Shown here in pieces: positions 43,981 through 53,761 of a DNA stretch of 64,000 nucleotides (position 1 is the stretch's first letter; the number at the start of each line of letters is the position of its first letter). The notes below the pieces were generated by a model that worked only from the letters and a program-made list of their open reading frames with translations, searched no databases and was not told the origin of the DNA. A program made the translations under genes and the position numbers. Origin of the DNA: Marichromatium gracile (lineage in GTDB: Bacteria > Pseudomonadota > Gammaproteobacteria > Chromatiales > Chromatiaceae); assembly GCF_004343155.1 (NCBI RefSeq), contig NZ_SMDC01000002.1:514987-578986 (forward strand), written 5' to 3'.

Positions 43981-44367
43981 ATGCTGACGCCGATCACCCC
44001 GCGCTCCGCACCCGCCACCCGGCTGCTGCGACTGTTCCGTGCGCTGCCCGCCGCCGAGCGCGAGACCCTGCTCGCCTTCGCCGAGTTCCTGGCCGATCGC
44101 GCCGCTCGCCTCGACGAGACGGCCGTCCTCGAGCCCGAACCCGCCCCCGAGCCGCGCCCCGAGGGCGAGAGCGTGGTGGCGGCGATCAAGCGGCTGTCGC
44201 GCGGCTATCCCATGCTCGATCGCGCGGCCATGCTCGAGGAGACCTCGGCGCTGATGTCCGAGCACGTGCTGCAGGGGCGCCCGGCGCCGGCGGTGATCGA
44301 CGACCTGGAGGCCCTGTTCGAGCGTTACTATCAGCAACTGCGGGCCAGTGAGCCCGTGCAGGATTGA
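43981..44367 (+). CDS. Hypothetical protein, 128 aa
   Basis: No family was recognised. It is a soluble, acidic, helix-rich protein with an opening like RLFRALPAAERETLLAFAEF, a Pro/Glu-rich linker in the middle and a C-terminal helical part ending EPVQD. It lies between the LysR gene and the AI-2E-family permease, whose start is 12 bases after its stop, so they are probably cotranscribed. The first start could lie at an upstream GTG; the ribosome-binding site is weak. Confidence 0.6.
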   Translation: MLTPITPRSAPATRLLRLFRALPAAERETLLAFAEFLADRAARLDETAVLEPEPAPEPRPEGESVVAAIKRLSRGYPMLDRAAMLEETSALMSEHVLQGRPAPAVIDDLEALFERYYQQLRASEPVQD

Positions 44368-44378
44368 GCCCCCGACCC

Positions 44379-45452
44379 ATGAACATCATCACCGACTGGT
44401 TCCGTCGTCATTTCTCCGACCCTCAGGTGGTGTTTCTCGCGCTGCTGCTGCTGGTGGTCTTCGCCGTGGTCTTCTTCCTCGGCGACGCGCTCGCGCCGGT
44501 GCTCGCGAGCATCGTCATCGCCTATCTGCTCGAGGGGCTCGCCGGCTATTTCGAGCGCCGCGGCATGCCGCGCCTGCCCGCCGTGCTGGTGGTCTACCTG
44601 CTGTTCATCGCCTTCGTCGCCCTGGTGCTGTTCGGGGTGATGCCGCTGGTCTCGCGCCAGATCACCGAGCTGGTCCAGCAGCTGCCCTCGATGATCGCCG
44701 AGGGCACCGACGCGCTGCTGGCGCTGCCGCAGCAGTACCCCGAGCTGGTCACCGTCGAGCAGGTCGAGGAGCTGATCGCGGCGATCCGCTCCGAGGTCAT
44801 CTCCTTCGGCCAGCAGGTGCTGTCGTGGTCGCTGGCGAGCGTGGTCGGGGTGATCACGGTGATGGTCTATCTGATCCTGATGCCGCTGCTGGTGTTCTTC
44901 TTCCTCAAGGACAAGGACCTGATCCTCGACTGGTTCCGTCGTCTGCTGCCGCGTCATCGCGGCATCGCCGGGCACGTGTGGAAGGACGTCGATCGCGAGA
45001 TCTCCAACTATGTGCGCGGCAAGGTGTGGGAGATCCTGGTGGTCTGGGGGGTGAGCTATGCCACCTTCTACGCCTTCGGCCTGAACTACGCGATGCTGCT
45101 CTCGCTGCTGGTGGGGCTGTCGGTGATCATCCCCTACATCGGCGCCTCGGTGGTCACCGTGCCGGTACTGCTGGTGGCCTGGTTCCAGTGGGGCTGGGGA
45201 CCGTCCTTCGCCTGGCTGACGGTGGCCTATTTCATCATCCAGGCGCTCGACGGCAACGTGCTGGTGCCGCTGCTGTTCTCCGAGGTGGTCAACCTGCACC
45301 CGGTGGCGATCATCGTCGCCATCCTGGTGTTCGGCGGGCTGTGGGGCTTCTGGGGGGTGTTCTTCGCCATCCCGCTGGCGACCCTGGTCAAGGCGATCCT
45401 CTCCTCCTGGCCGCGGCGCGGCGTCGAGGATGGTCCGCCGAGCCCGGCCTGA
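44379..45452 (+). CDS. AI-2E family transporter (PerM-like)
   Basis: The product is 357 aa with about eight membrane helices: a cluster at residues 13-80, a cytosolic helical stretch, then helices from about 150 on. The C-terminal SLLVGLSVIIPYIGASVV and LVPLLFSEVVNLHPVAII are the family signature. Members export small molecules or ions; a role in autoinducer-2 export is known only for some. ATG at 44379 is preferred to a TTG at 44364. Confidence 0.85.
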   Translation: MNIITDWFRRHFSDPQVVFLALLLLVVFAVVFFLGDALAPVLASIVIAYLLEGLAGYFERRGMPRLPAVLVVYLLFIAFVALVLFGVMPLVSRQITELVQQLPSMIAEGTDALLALPQQYPELVTVEQVEELIAAIRSEVISFGQQVLSWSLASVVGVITVMVYLILMPLLVFFFLKDKDLILDWFRRLLPRHRGIAGHVWKDVDREISNYVRGKVWEILVVWGVSYATFYAFGLNYAMLLSLLVGLSVIIPYIGASVVTVPVLLVAWFQWGWGPSFAWLTVAYFIIQALDGNVLVPLLFSEVVNLHPVAIIVAILVFGGLWGFWGVFFAIPLATLVKAILSSWPRRGVEDGPPSPA

Positions 45453-45521
45453 GGCCGAGAGGTCACCGGCGAGCGGCTGCGGTATACAATTGCTGACCGA
45501 AGCAACCGGCCGGCCATCGCC

Positions 45522-46679
45522 ATGCACGCCTTCGCGCTCTCCCGCTTTCTCTTCTGGTTCGTGGTCTTCTTCCTGGTGGCGCTGTTTCTGCGCCCCTGGG
45601 TCGAGGACCTGATCTTCGCCCACTACGCCGAGCCGCGCGAGATCGAGGCGCGCGGCGAACTCGCCGCCGACGAGCGCACCACCATCGCGATCTTCGAGCG
45701 CGCCAACCCCTCGGTGGTCTATATCACCACCTCGGCGCGGGTGCTCGACCTGCTCACCCGCAACGTGCTCGAGGTGCCGCGCGGTACCGGCTCGGGCTTC
45801 GTCTGGGACCGCGCCGGGCATGTGGTGACCAACTATCACGTGGTCGCCGACATCGAGGCGGCCTATGTCCGTCTCTCCAATCAGCGCACCTATGCCGCGC
45901 GGCTGGTGGGGGTCAGCCCCGAGCACGACATCGCCGTGCTGCGCATCGCCACCTCGATCGCCGGTCCGCCGCCGCTCTCGCTCGGCAGCAGTCACGACCT
46001 GCGGGTGGGGCAGAAGGTGTTCGCCATCGGCAACCCCTTCGGGCTCGACTACACCCTCACCGCCGGGGTGATCTCGGCGCTCGATCGCAGCATCCCGGGC
46101 GATGACGGGCGCACCATCGATCACCTCATCCAGACCGACGCGGCGATCAACCCGGGCAACTCCGGCGGCCCGCTGATCGACAGCGCCGGGCGTCTGATCG
46201 GCATGAACACCGCGATCTTCAGCCCCTCGGGCAGCTTCGCCGGGATCGGCTTCGCCGTCCCGGTCGACACCATCAACCGGGTGGTGCCGCGGCTCATCGC
46301 CCAGGGGCGCTATCTGCGCCCGACCCTGGGTGTGGTCACCAACCGCGCCCTCAGCGAGCGCGTCGGCGCGCTGCTCGGCACCGCCGGCGTGGTGGTGCTC
46401 AAGGTCGACCCCGGCTCGCCGGCGGCCACCGCCGGGCTGCGCTCGGCGCTGATCTCGCGCGAGGGCGAGCTGGTCGCCGCCGATCTCATCGTCGCCGCCG
46501 CCGGGCGGCGGGTGCGCTCGCTCGATGACCTGCTCGACGTGCTCGACAACTATGCCCCGGGCAATCGCATCGAACTCGAGGTGGTGCGCGGTGGCGAGCG
46601 CTTCTCGTTGCCGGTGACCCTCGGCGAGGGTCTGCCCCAGACCGGGGTCGGGTTGCCGCGAGACCTGCCGCACGCCTGA
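45522..46679 (+). CDS. HtrA/DegS-like trypsin-type serine protease with PDZ domain
   Basis: The product is 385 aa. One N-terminal membrane anchor (about residues 8-25) is followed by a protease domain with the complete triad H106 (TNYHVV), D136 (EHDIAVL) and S214 (NPGNSGGPL). A single PDZ domain follows (about 285-370). One anchor plus one PDZ is the DegS layout and suggests periplasmic quality control or regulated proteolysis. The stop overlaps the next gene's start by one base. Confidence 0.9.
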   Translation: MHAFALSRFLFWFVVFFLVALFLRPWVEDLIFAHYAEPREIEARGELAADERTTIAIFERANPSVVYITTSARVLDLLTRNVLEVPRGTGSGFVWDRAGHVVTNYHVVADIEAAYVRLSNQRTYAARLVGVSPEHDIAVLRIATSIAGPPPLSLGSSHDLRVGQKVFAIGNPFGLDYTLTAGVISALDRSIPGDDGRTIDHLIQTDAAINPGNSGGPLIDSAGRLIGMNTAIFSPSGSFAGIGFAVPVDTINRVVPRLIAQGRYLRPTLGVVTNRALSERVGALLGTAGVVVLKVDPGSPAATAGLRSALISREGELVAADLIVAAAGRRVRSLDDLLDVLDNYAPGNRIELEVVRGGERFSLPVTLGEGLPQTGVGLPRDLPHA

Positions 46680-47551
46680 TGCCGGCCGCCGCCCCCGTCA
46701 TCGCTGAACGGCGCCGGGCGCTGCTCGCGCTGATCCTCGGCGCCACCCTGTGCGGGCTCTACTGGCTGCCGCTGCGGCTGGTGGCCGGCGCCGGGGTCGA
46801 CGGGCCCTGGGCGGTGGCACTGTTCTACGGCGGCGCGGCGCTGGTCGGGCTGTGGTTCGCCCGCGATCAGCTGGCGGTGGCGCGGCGCGCGCCCTGGCGG
46901 CTGCTCGGCATCGGCGCGAGCGCCGCGGGCTCGGTGCTCGCCGTCAGCCTCGGGGTGCTCGAGGGCGCGGTGGCGCCGGTGCTGATCCTCTTCTATCTCG
47001 CCCCGCTGTGGACCCTGCTGCTCGGCTGGGCGCTGCTCGGCGAGCGCCCGAGGCGCCGCACCCTGGCGGCGCTGGTGGTGGCGCTGCTCGGGGTGTGGAC
47101 GCTGCTCGGCGGTGCCGCGCTCGCCGGGGACGATGCCGGGCGGGGCGCCGCCCTCGGCCTGGTCGCCGGGGTCGGTTTCGCGCTGACCACGGTGCAGGTG
47201 CGCGCCGCGCGCGCGCTGCCGGCGGCGGTGCGCAACCTCGCCGCCTGGGCGCTGGCGCCGCCGCTGGCGGTGGGGTTGGCGCTGGTGCTGGGGACCCCGC
47301 CGCCCTCGGCGCTCGTGCCGGTGTTGGTCGCGCTGTTGATTGGCGCGCTATGGGTGGGGCTGATGATGGCCGCGCTGCAGTACGGCATGGCGCGCCTGCC
47401 GTTGGCGCTGTCGGCGCTGGTGCTGCTGCTCGAGCTGGTGGTGGGGGTGGCGTCCGCGGCCTGGCTGGCCGGCGAGGCGCTGGGCTGGCGTGAACTGCTG
47501 GGGGGCGGGGCGATCCTGCTCGCCGGGTGGCTGGTGGCGCGCGGGCGCTGA
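46679..47551 (+). CDS. EamA/DMT-family transporter
   Basis: The product is 290 aa, ten predicted membrane helices in two EamA repeats (the first near LPLRLVAGAGVDGPWAVALF, the second from GLVAGVGFALTTVQVRAARA). Drug/metabolite exporters of this family handle amino acids or other metabolites; the substrate is unknown. The start overlaps the protease stop (TGATG), indicating an operon. Confidence 0.85.
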   Translation: MPAAAPVIAERRRALLALILGATLCGLYWLPLRLVAGAGVDGPWAVALFYGGAALVGLWFARDQLAVARRAPWRLLGIGASAAGSVLAVSLGVLEGAVAPVLILFYLAPLWTLLLGWALLGERPRRRTLAALVVALLGVWTLLGGAALAGDDAGRGAALGLVAGVGFALTTVQVRAARALPAAVRNLAAWALAPPLAVGLALVLGTPPPSALVPVLVALLIGALWVGLMMAALQYGMARLPLALSALVLLLELVVGVASAAWLAGEALGWRELLGGGAILLAGWLVARGR

Positions 47552-47573
47552 GCGCCCGGCGCCGTGGCGCGGC

Positions 47574-47834
47574 TCAGAGCCCGCACATGCCGTTGCTGCA
47601 GCAGCCGCCGGCGCTGGGGCAGCAGCTCGGGGCGGTGCCGCTGCCGAGGCTGGTGCTGGTCACCAGGTTGCCGCCGGTGGCGAGACGGTGTACCGGCGCC
47701 TCGGGCGCGGTGTCGCCGGGCTCGATGCCGGCGCGCGCGCACAGCTCGCCCCAGGTCGAGAGGGTTTCGCTCATGCGGTGGCTGACTTCGATCACCCGGT
47801 CGTTGGCGTCACAACGGTAGTCGTAGGTCGGCAT
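47574..47834 (-). CDS. FmdB-like zinc-ribbon protein with Cys-rich tail
   Basis: The product is 86 aa. The first 60 residues match FmdB zinc-ribbon proteins (MPTYDYRCDANDRVIEVSHR), but the usual CxxC at the front is reduced to one cysteine (C8), with another at C32. The tail carries five cysteines in 14 residues (CC at 71-72, CC at 78-79, C84), unlike the normal Gly/Ser end. Metal or cluster binding by the tail is inference. It precedes no operon partner on its downstream side. Confidence 0.75.
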   Translation of the reverse strand: MPTYDYRCDANDRVIEVSHRMSETLSTWGELCARAGIEPGDTAPEAPVHRLATGGNLVTSTSLGSGTAPSCCPSAGGCCSNGMCGL

Positions 47835-47885
47835 CGCTGCACTCCGTGTCTGGTCTGGTATATCGATGAATGCTAATGCGGGCGA

Positions 47886-48452
47886 TTATAGGCGAGCCGC
47901 GGGGGGCGGCAAAGTCTCCGCCGCGGGTGCGCCCTGCGCCGCCGCCCACAGTCGGGCGCGCAGCCCCGGGGCGGTGCTCAGCCCCATGGTCGAGCTGTGG
48001 ATGGCGCCCGTGGCGTCGAGCACGAAGCTGGTCGGCACCGCGCCGACGCCCCAGCGCGCGGCGATCGCCCCGTCGGGGTCGGGGATGACCACCAGATCGA
48101 GCCCCTGGGCGTCGAGATAGGCGGCGATGTCGGCGTCGCTGCCGGATTGCATCGCCACCGTCAGTACCTGGTGGTCCTCGGCGACGGCGGCGATCGCGCC
48201 CTCGCTGACCCGGCAGATCGGGCACCAGCTCGCCCAGAAGTGCACCAGCAGCGGCGCGCCGCGATAGTCGGCGAGCGTGCGTCTCTCGCCGTCGAGGGCG
48301 ATGCCCTGCAGCGGTGGCGCCTCGCCGCTCGGCAGCGGCCGGGTCTTCCACCAGTCGATCGCCTGGAGCGCGGCGACGAACAGCAGCAGGTTGAGGCCCC
48401 AGCGCCACAGCTGGCGGCGGCGTGGTTTCTTCGCGTCGGTGGGTGTGGTCAT
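47886..48452 (-). CDS. Membrane-anchored TlpA/ScsD-like thiol-disulfide oxidoreductase
   Basis: The product is 188 aa with one N-terminal membrane helix (about 16-33) and a thioredoxin-fold domain outside the membrane. The active site is WCPIC (C77, C80), and the cis-Pro motif is GAVPTSFVLD. The ScsD/TlpA group reduces periplasmic disulfides or metal-binding proteins. It lies between the DsrC-like and FmdB-like genes, all leftward, a compact group of thiol proteins. Confidence 0.83.
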   Translation of the reverse strand: MTTPTDAKKPRRRQLWRWGLNLLLFVAALQAIDWWKTRPLPSGEAPPLQGIALDGERRTLADYRGAPLLVHFWASWCPICRVSEGAIAAVAEDHQVLTVAMQSGSDADIAAYLDAQGLDLVVIPDPDGAIAARWGVGAVPTSFVLDATGAIHSSTMGLSTAPGLRARLWAAAQGAPAAETLPPPAARL

Positions 48453-48493
48453 CGGCTCGGGGCGGGGCGCGTCGCGCGCCCCGGCTCATCGGG

Positions 48494-48835
48494 TCAGCAG
48501 GAGTGACAATAGTAGCGCGGCAGTCCGGCGATCCGGCAGGCCTGCTTGCAGCCGCCGCCGGGGAACAGCCCCTCGAGGTGCTTGCGGGTGCAGGGGACGT
48601 GGGCCGAGACCTCGCTGCCGATGCTGCGGATCACGACCTTGGGCGAGGGCGGGATCTCGTGCATCGCGTAGTAGGCGCGGAGAAATTCGATCACCTTCCA
48701 GTGGCACTCGCCGAGGGTCAGTCCTTCCTCCTCGGCCAGGGCCTCGGCGAGTTCGCGGTCCCAGTCCTCGAAGTGCACCAGGTGTCCCTTGTTGTCGAAC
48801 TCCAGCGCGCGACCGGCGATCTGGGTAGCGGTCAT
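48494..48835 (-). CDS. DsrC/TusE-family protein with altered C-terminal cysteines
   Basis: The product is 113 aa, the usual DsrC/TusE length. The body matches (LGECHWKVIEFLRAYYAMHE, RSIGSE) and the C-terminal arm contains GLPRYY in place of the usual GLPKPTG. C100 sits at the CysB position (ACRIAGLP). The penultimate CysA expected at 111 is replaced by C110 and C113 (YYCHSC at the end), with further cysteines C96 and C82. It may be a persulfide carrier with changed chemistry or a regulator; dissimilatory function is not implied. Confidence 0.8.
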   Translation of the reverse strand: MTATQIAGRALEFDNKGHLVHFEDWDRELAEALAEEEGLTLGECHWKVIEFLRAYYAMHEIPPSPKVVIRSIGSEVSAHVPCTRKHLEGLFPGGGCKQACRIAGLPRYYCHSC

Positions 48836-49031
48836 GGCTTGGCTCCTGTGGTGGTTGGCTGCCGCCCGTTGTCGCTGATGGCTCTTCCCTGATGGACGCC
48901 TCCCCGCGGGCCAGGCTGGGGCGACCCGCGCCGGTCGCGCGGCGGGTGGCGGACCGGGACCGGTACCGACTTAGTGTAGGCGCGGGCTGGAGATGTTCCG
49001 CCCCGACGCGCGGTCGGGGCGGTGGGCGGGT

Positions 49032-51215
49032 TCAGGCGGCGGTCTGCTGCGTCTTGAAGCGCCGGCGCATGGCATGGAGGGTGGGTTCGGTGTAGCCGCT
49101 GGGCGCCTCGCGTCCGGCGAAGATCAGCTCGCAGGCGGCGGTGAAGGCGACGCCGTCGAAATCGGGCGCCATCGGCCGGTAGTCGGGATCGGCGGCGTTC
49201 TGGGCGTCGACCACCGCGGCCATGCGTTCGAGCGCGGCGCGCACCTGGGCCCGATCGACCACCCCGTGATGCAGCCAGTTGGCCAGGTGCTGACTGGAGA
49301 TGCGCAGGGTGGCGCGGTCCTCCATCAGTCCGACGTCGGTGATGTCCGGCACCTTGGAGCAGCCGACGCCCTGGTCGATCCAGCGCACCACATAGCCGAG
49401 GATGCCCTGGCAGTTGTTGTCGAGCTCCTGCTGGATCTGCTCCGGGGTCCAGCCGGCGGGGTCGCCGAGCGGGATCTCGAGGAGCTGTTCGAGCCGGGCG
49501 CGCGGGCCGTTGGCGGCAAGCTCGGCCTGCACCGCGGCGACGTCGATCTGGTGATAGTGCAGCGCGTGCAGGGTGGCGGCGGTGGGCGAGGGCACCCAGG
49601 CGCAGTTGGCGCCGGCGGCGGGGTGGGCCTGCTTGGTCTCGAGCATGGCGCGCATCTCGTCGGGCATGGTCCACATGCCCTTGCCGATCTGGGCGCGTCC
49701 GCGCAGCCCGCAGGCCAGCCCGACGTCGACGTTCCAGTCCTCGTAGGCGCGCAGCCACTCGGCCTGCTTCATCTCCGCCTTGCGCAGCACCGGCCCGGCC
49801 TCCATGTCGGTGTGGATCTCGTCGCCGGTGCGGTCGAGGAAGCCGGTGTTGATGAAGATCACCCGCTCGCGCGCGGCGCCGATGCATGCCTTGAGGTTGA
49901 GCGTGGTGCGCCGCTCCTCGTCCATGATGCCGATCTTGAGGGTGTTGCGCGCCAGCCCCAGGGCGTCCTCGATGCGGGCGAACAGCTCGACGGCGAAGGC
50001 GACCTCCTCGGGGCCGTGCATCTTCGGCTTGACGATATAGAGGCTGCCGGCGCGCGAGTTGCGGTGGCGGCCGTGCTCGGGGTGGATGTCGTGGAGCGCG
50101 CACAGTGCGGTCACCATGCCGTCGAGCATGCCCTCGGGCACCGGCTCGCCGGCGGCGTCGAGCACCGCGTCGGTGGTCATCAGGTGGCCGACGTTGCGCA
50201 CCAGCATCAGCGCACGCCCGGGCAGGGTCAGCGCGGCGCCGTCGGGGCGGGTGTAGTGACGGTCCTCGGCGAGACTGCGCTCGAGGCTGCGTCCGCCCTT
50301 GTCGAAGCGTGCCGTGAGCGTTCCCTTCATCAGCCCCAGCCAGTTGCGATAGACCCCGACCTTGTCCTCGGTGTCGACCGCGGCGACCGAGTCCTCGCAG
50401 TCCTGGATGGTGGTCAGCGCCGACTCCAGCAGGACGTCGGCGAGCCCCGACTTGCTCTCGCGCCCGACCCCGCGCTCGGGGTCGATCACCAGCTCGATGT
50501 GGAGCCCGTGGTTGACCAGCAGGATCGCCTCGGGCTGATCGGGGTCGCCGCGATAGCCGGCGAACTGGGCGGGGTCGCGCGGCATCGTCTGGCTGTTGTC
50601 GGGGAGGTCGACGAGCAGCGTGCCGTCGAGCACCCGATAGCCGCAGGCGTCCCGGTGCGAGCCGCGGTTGAGCGGCACGGCCTGATCGAGCAGCTCGGCG
50701 GCGCGCGCCACCACCGCCGCGCCGCGCTTGGGGTTGTACTCGGCGCCGCGCGCGCAGCCGTCGTCCTCGGCGATGGCGTCGGTGCCGTAGAGCGCATCGT
50801 AGAGGCTGCCCCAGCGGGCGTTGGCGGCGTTGAGCGCATAGCGGGCGTTGCTCACCGGGACGACCAGCTGGGGGCCGGCGAGCGCGGCGATCTCGGGGTC
50901 GACGTCGCGGGTCTCGACCTGGACGTCCGGCCCCTCGGGCTGGAGATAGCCGATCTCGGTGAGAAATGCCTGGTAGGCCGCGGCGTCGTGCGGCTGGCCG
51001 CGACGGGCGCGATGCCAGTCGTCGATCTGGCGTTGCAGCCGGTCGCGGGTGGCGAGCAGCGCGCGGTTGCGCGGCGTCAGGTCGCCGACCAGCTCGGCGA
51101 AGGCGTGCCAGAAGGCCTCGGGGTCGATCCCGGTGCCGGGCGCGATCTCGTCGCGGACCAGCGCGTACAGGGGCGTGGCGATGCGCAGACCGCCGATCTC
51201 GATGCGTTCGTTCAT
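49032..51215 (-). CDS. glcB: Malate synthase G
   Basis: The product is 727 aa, the long G-type. Landmarks are [20 protein letters not shown], the active-site stretch [20 protein letters not shown] and [11 protein letters not shown]. It joins glyoxylate with acetyl-CoA to give malate, the second step of the glyoxylate shunt. The start at 51215 ([10 protein letters not shown]) begins the family similarity. It stands alone; no isocitrate lyase gene is in the window. Confidence 0.95.
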   Translation of the reverse strand: MNERIEIGGLRIATPLYALVRDEIAPGTGIDPEAFWHAFAELVGDLTPRNRALLATRDRLQRQIDDWHRARRGQPHDAAAYQAFLTEIGYLQPEGPDVQVETRDVDPEIAALAGPQLVVPVSNARYALNAANARWGSLYDALYGTDAIAEDDGCARGAEYNPKRGAAVVARAAELLDQAVPLNRGSHRDACGYRVLDGTLLVDLPDNSQTMPRDPAQFAGYRGDPDQPEAILLVNHGLHIELVIDPERGVGRESKSGLADVLLESALTTIQDCEDSVAAVDTEDKVGVYRNWLGLMKGTLTARFDKGGRSLERSLAEDRHYTRPDGAALTLPGRALMLVRNVGHLMTTDAVLDAAGEPVPEGMLDGMVTALCALHDIHPEHGRHRNSRAGSLYIVKPKMHGPEEVAFAVELFARIEDALGLARNTLKIGIMDEERRTTLNLKACIGAARERVIFINTGFLDRTGDEIHTDMEAGPVLRKAEMKQAEWLRAYEDWNVDVGLACGLRGRAQIGKGMWTMPDEMRAMLETKQAHPAAGANCAWVPSPTAATLHALHYHQIDVAAVQAELAANGPRARLEQLLEIPLGDPAGWTPEQIQQELDNNCQGILGYVVRWIDQGVGCSKVPDITDVGLMEDRATLRISSQHLANWLHHGVVDRAQVRAALERMAAVVDAQNAADPDYRPMAPDFDGVAFTAACELIFAGREAPSGYTEPTLHAMRRRFKTQQTAA

Positions 51216-51501
51216 CCTAGCTACCTCTCCCTCCCTCGTGCGACGAGGGGCGATTCGATGATCCTCGGTGTCGCCGTCGGGCCGACCGGGGCGCACGCTC
51301 GCGGCACGCCGCACGCCCGGGACGGGCACGCATGGCCTGTCCGACCCAGGGTCAGCAGTAGATCAGGTCGCTTTTCGCAGGTGCAACAATCCAGTGATTG
51401 ATTCTTTCAAGCTTGAGGATTCGCAATGACAATGCAATGGTGTCGGACGGGCGGGGCGGGGCAAGTCGCCCCGGGCGCGCGGCCCGGGGACGGGGGCGGA
51501 C
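51216..51501. other. Intergenic region between malate synthase and ALS-type gene
   Basis: About 286 bp without a gene. The stretch 51370-51430 is AT-richer and probably holds the glcB promoter. The part next to the ALS stop (51450-51500) is very GC-rich (repeated CCCCGG/CCGGGG) and could fold at the 3' end. Confidence 0.35.
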
Positions 51502-53238
51502 TCAGCAGTCGATGATCATCTCGTTGAGACCCTGGCCCGGCGGCACCATCGGCACCACGTTCTCGGCCTTGTCGATCCACACGTCGACCACCACTGGGCC
51601 GGGCTCGGCGAGGGCCTCGGCGATGCCCGGGAGCAGCTCGTCGACATGCTGGATGCGGATCGTCTTCAACCCCGGGTAGACGTGCTTGAGCCCGCTGAGA
51701 TCGGGGATCTGGCGGCGGCAGGTCTGGTCGAGCTCGGTGCAGTCGGGCGGACAGTCGATGTTGCGCGCCAGACAGGTCTCGTAGTGCAGACCGCCGTCCA
51801 TCATGTCCTCCCACTGACGCACCATGCCGAGGAAGCTGTTGTTGAGCACGAACATCTTCAGCGGGATGCGGTTGGCGACCACGGTGCCGAGCTCCTGGAT
51901 GTTCATCTGGAAACTGCCGTCGCCGTCGATCAGCACCGCCGGGTGCTCGGGGTCGGCGTACCAGGCGCCGATCGCCGCCGGCAGGCCGAAGCCCATGGTG
52001 CCGAGACCGCCGGAGCTGATCCACTGACGCGGACGGCGGAAGCGGTAGTACTGCGCCGCCCACATCTGGTGCTGACCGACGCCGGTGGAGACGGTGGCCA
52101 GGCCCTCGGTGAGCTCGGAGATCACCTCGATGGCCGCCTGCGGCTTGATGTAGTCGCCCTCGCCGTAGGACTTGGGCATCTGCTCGCGCCATGCGCTGAC
52201 CTGCGCGAGCCACTCGGCGTGGCGGGCCGAGCGGTTGGTGGCGAGCGCGTGGTCGAGGAAAACGTCGAGCGGCGCGACCAGGTTGAGATGACTGGAGATG
52301 GTCTTGTCGATCTCCGAGGGGTCGATGTCGATATGGGCGATGCGCTTGCCGGCGGCGAAGCCCTTGACCGCGACACGGTCATCGAAGCGACCGCCGAGAC
52401 TGAGGATGAAGTCGGCCTCGCGCAGTGCATAATTGGCCGGGATGGTACCGTGCATCCCCGGCATGCCGAGGTTGTGCGGCATCTCGAAGGGCAGGGCGCC
52501 GAGGGCGTTGAAGGTGGTGGTCACCGGCACCTCGAAGCGCTCGGCCAGCTGCGCCAGCCGGGCGGCGGCATCGGCGTGGATCACCCCGCCGCCGGCCTTG
52601 ATCACCGGGCGCTCGGCGCTGGCCAGCGCCTCGAGGATGGCATCGGCCCGCGCGGTGTCGAAGGCCGGCTGCTCGCGGTGACGGATCCGCGGCGGGTTGA
52701 TGCTGGTGCGCTCGGTGAGCTGGACGTCCTTGCACAGATCGATCACCACCGGGCCGGGGCGGCCATGGGTGGCCAGTTCATAGGCCTCGCGCAACACCCA
52801 TTCGAGATCCCCGACATCCTTGATCAGATAGTTGTGCTTGGAGATCGGTCGGGTCATGCCGACGGTGTCGACCTCCTGGAAGGCGTCGGAGCCGATCGCC
52901 GCGCTCGGCACCTGACCGGTGATGAACAGGGTCGGCAGCGAGTCCTTGTAGGCGTCGGCGATCGGCGTGGCGAGATTGGTCGCGCCCGGGCCGGAGGTGA
53001 CGATGCAGACACCCACCCGACCGCTGGCGCGGGCATAGCCCTCGGCGGCATGCCCGGCGCCGCCCTCCTGGCGACAGAGGACGAACTGCGGCGTCGCCTG
53101 GCCGGCGCGCATGCGTCGGTTGAGTTCGACGTGCAGCGGGATGATGGCACCGCCGGTGTGCCCGAACAGGTGCTCGACCCCGAGATCGGCGAGCACGTCG
53201 AAGAAGATGGAGGCACCTGTCTGGGATGGGTTCGTCAT
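51502..53238 (-). CDS. Acetolactate synthase large-subunit-type ThDP enzyme
   Basis: The product is 578 aa with all three ThDP-enzyme domains: the pyrimidine-binding Glu region [18 protein letters not shown], the central FAD-domain, and the diphosphate motif [20 protein letters not shown] ... LNN. The likely reaction is pyruvate to acetolactate at the start of branched-chain amino acid synthesis. No ilvN/H regulatory subunit gene is adjacent, so it may be a catabolic or specialised paralogue; another ThDP reaction is possible. The start [20 protein letters not shown] at 53238 is chosen from similarity. Confidence 0.83.
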   Translation of the reverse strand: MTNPSQTGASIFFDVLADLGVEHLFGHTGGAIIPLHVELNRRMRAGQATPQFVLCRQEGGAGHAAEGYARASGRVGVCIVTSGPGATNLATPIADAYKDSLPTLFITGQVPSAAIGSDAFQEVDTVGMTRPISKHNYLIKDVGDLEWVLREAYELATHGRPGPVVIDLCKDVQLTERTSINPPRIRHREQPAFDTARADAILEALASAERPVIKAGGGVIHADAAARLAQLAERFEVPVTTTFNALGALPFEMPHNLGMPGMHGTIPANYALREADFILSLGGRFDDRVAVKGFAAGKRIAHIDIDPSEIDKTISSHLNLVAPLDVFLDHALATNRSARHAEWLAQVSAWREQMPKSYGEGDYIKPQAAIEVISELTEGLATVSTGVGQHQMWAAQYYRFRRPRQWISSGGLGTMGFGLPAAIGAWYADPEHPAVLIDGDGSFQMNIQELGTVVANRIPLKMFVLNNSFLGMVRQWEDMMDGGLHYETCLARNIDCPPDCTELDQTCRRQIPDLSGLKHVYPGLKTIRIQHVDELLPGIAEALAEPGPVVVDVWIDKAENVVPMVPPGQGLNEMIIDC

Positions 53239-53761
53239 GGCGGCGTCTGCTCGAAGGTCTTGATCGTGGGAAACCTTACATAATAACGCTTCCGTCCACG
53301 AAGGGTAGAGGGCGGCCGGCGACCCGCGGGATTGATCCGCGAGGTCGCGGAACGCGCGGAGGGCTTTTTTCGATATCCTGGCGCCAGCTCCCCGCTGGTC
53401 GCTGGCTGTTGCTCCAGCGTCGTAGACTGGGATGCGTGACCGCGCGACCAGACTCCCGCTCGGCCTCAAGTCGTGCTCTGTCACTCGCTTCGCCCGGTAC
53501 GGCCCGGACCGCCGTACCCCCGAGGGGGGGTGCGGTCAGGGGCCGCCACGACGGGAGAGAGACCGCTGGCGGGGCTTTGAGCGTCGAGCCCTTTGTGTCG
53601 CTGGCGGCTTCGCGGTTCAATCCCCGGTGCCGGCGGCCTGGTCGTCGGACACATTCACCCGAAGAGATAGCGCCGATCACGATGGAGGTAAGCGAGAGAG
53701 GCCGCCTGCGGGCGGGAGCTATCCCCCTGGTCTGTCGGACCGGGTTCTCGCGACGAGAGTG
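53239..53761. other. 523-bp gap with -10-like element and REP-like scrap
   Basis: No gene is convincing here. On the minus strand TATTAT (53280-53285) could be the -10 of the ALS-type gene. Around 53391-53420 CGCTGGTCGCTGGCTG resembles the REP-like units at 11 kb but is shorter. CCCCCGAGGGGGGG near 53516-53530 can form a hairpin. Confidence 0.35.

Noticed and set aside
44331..46673. A 780-codon open frame opposite the AI-2E permease and the protease.
   Set aside because: Composition dominated by His, Gln, Glu and Asp with no domain; the plus-strand genes have catalytic motifs.
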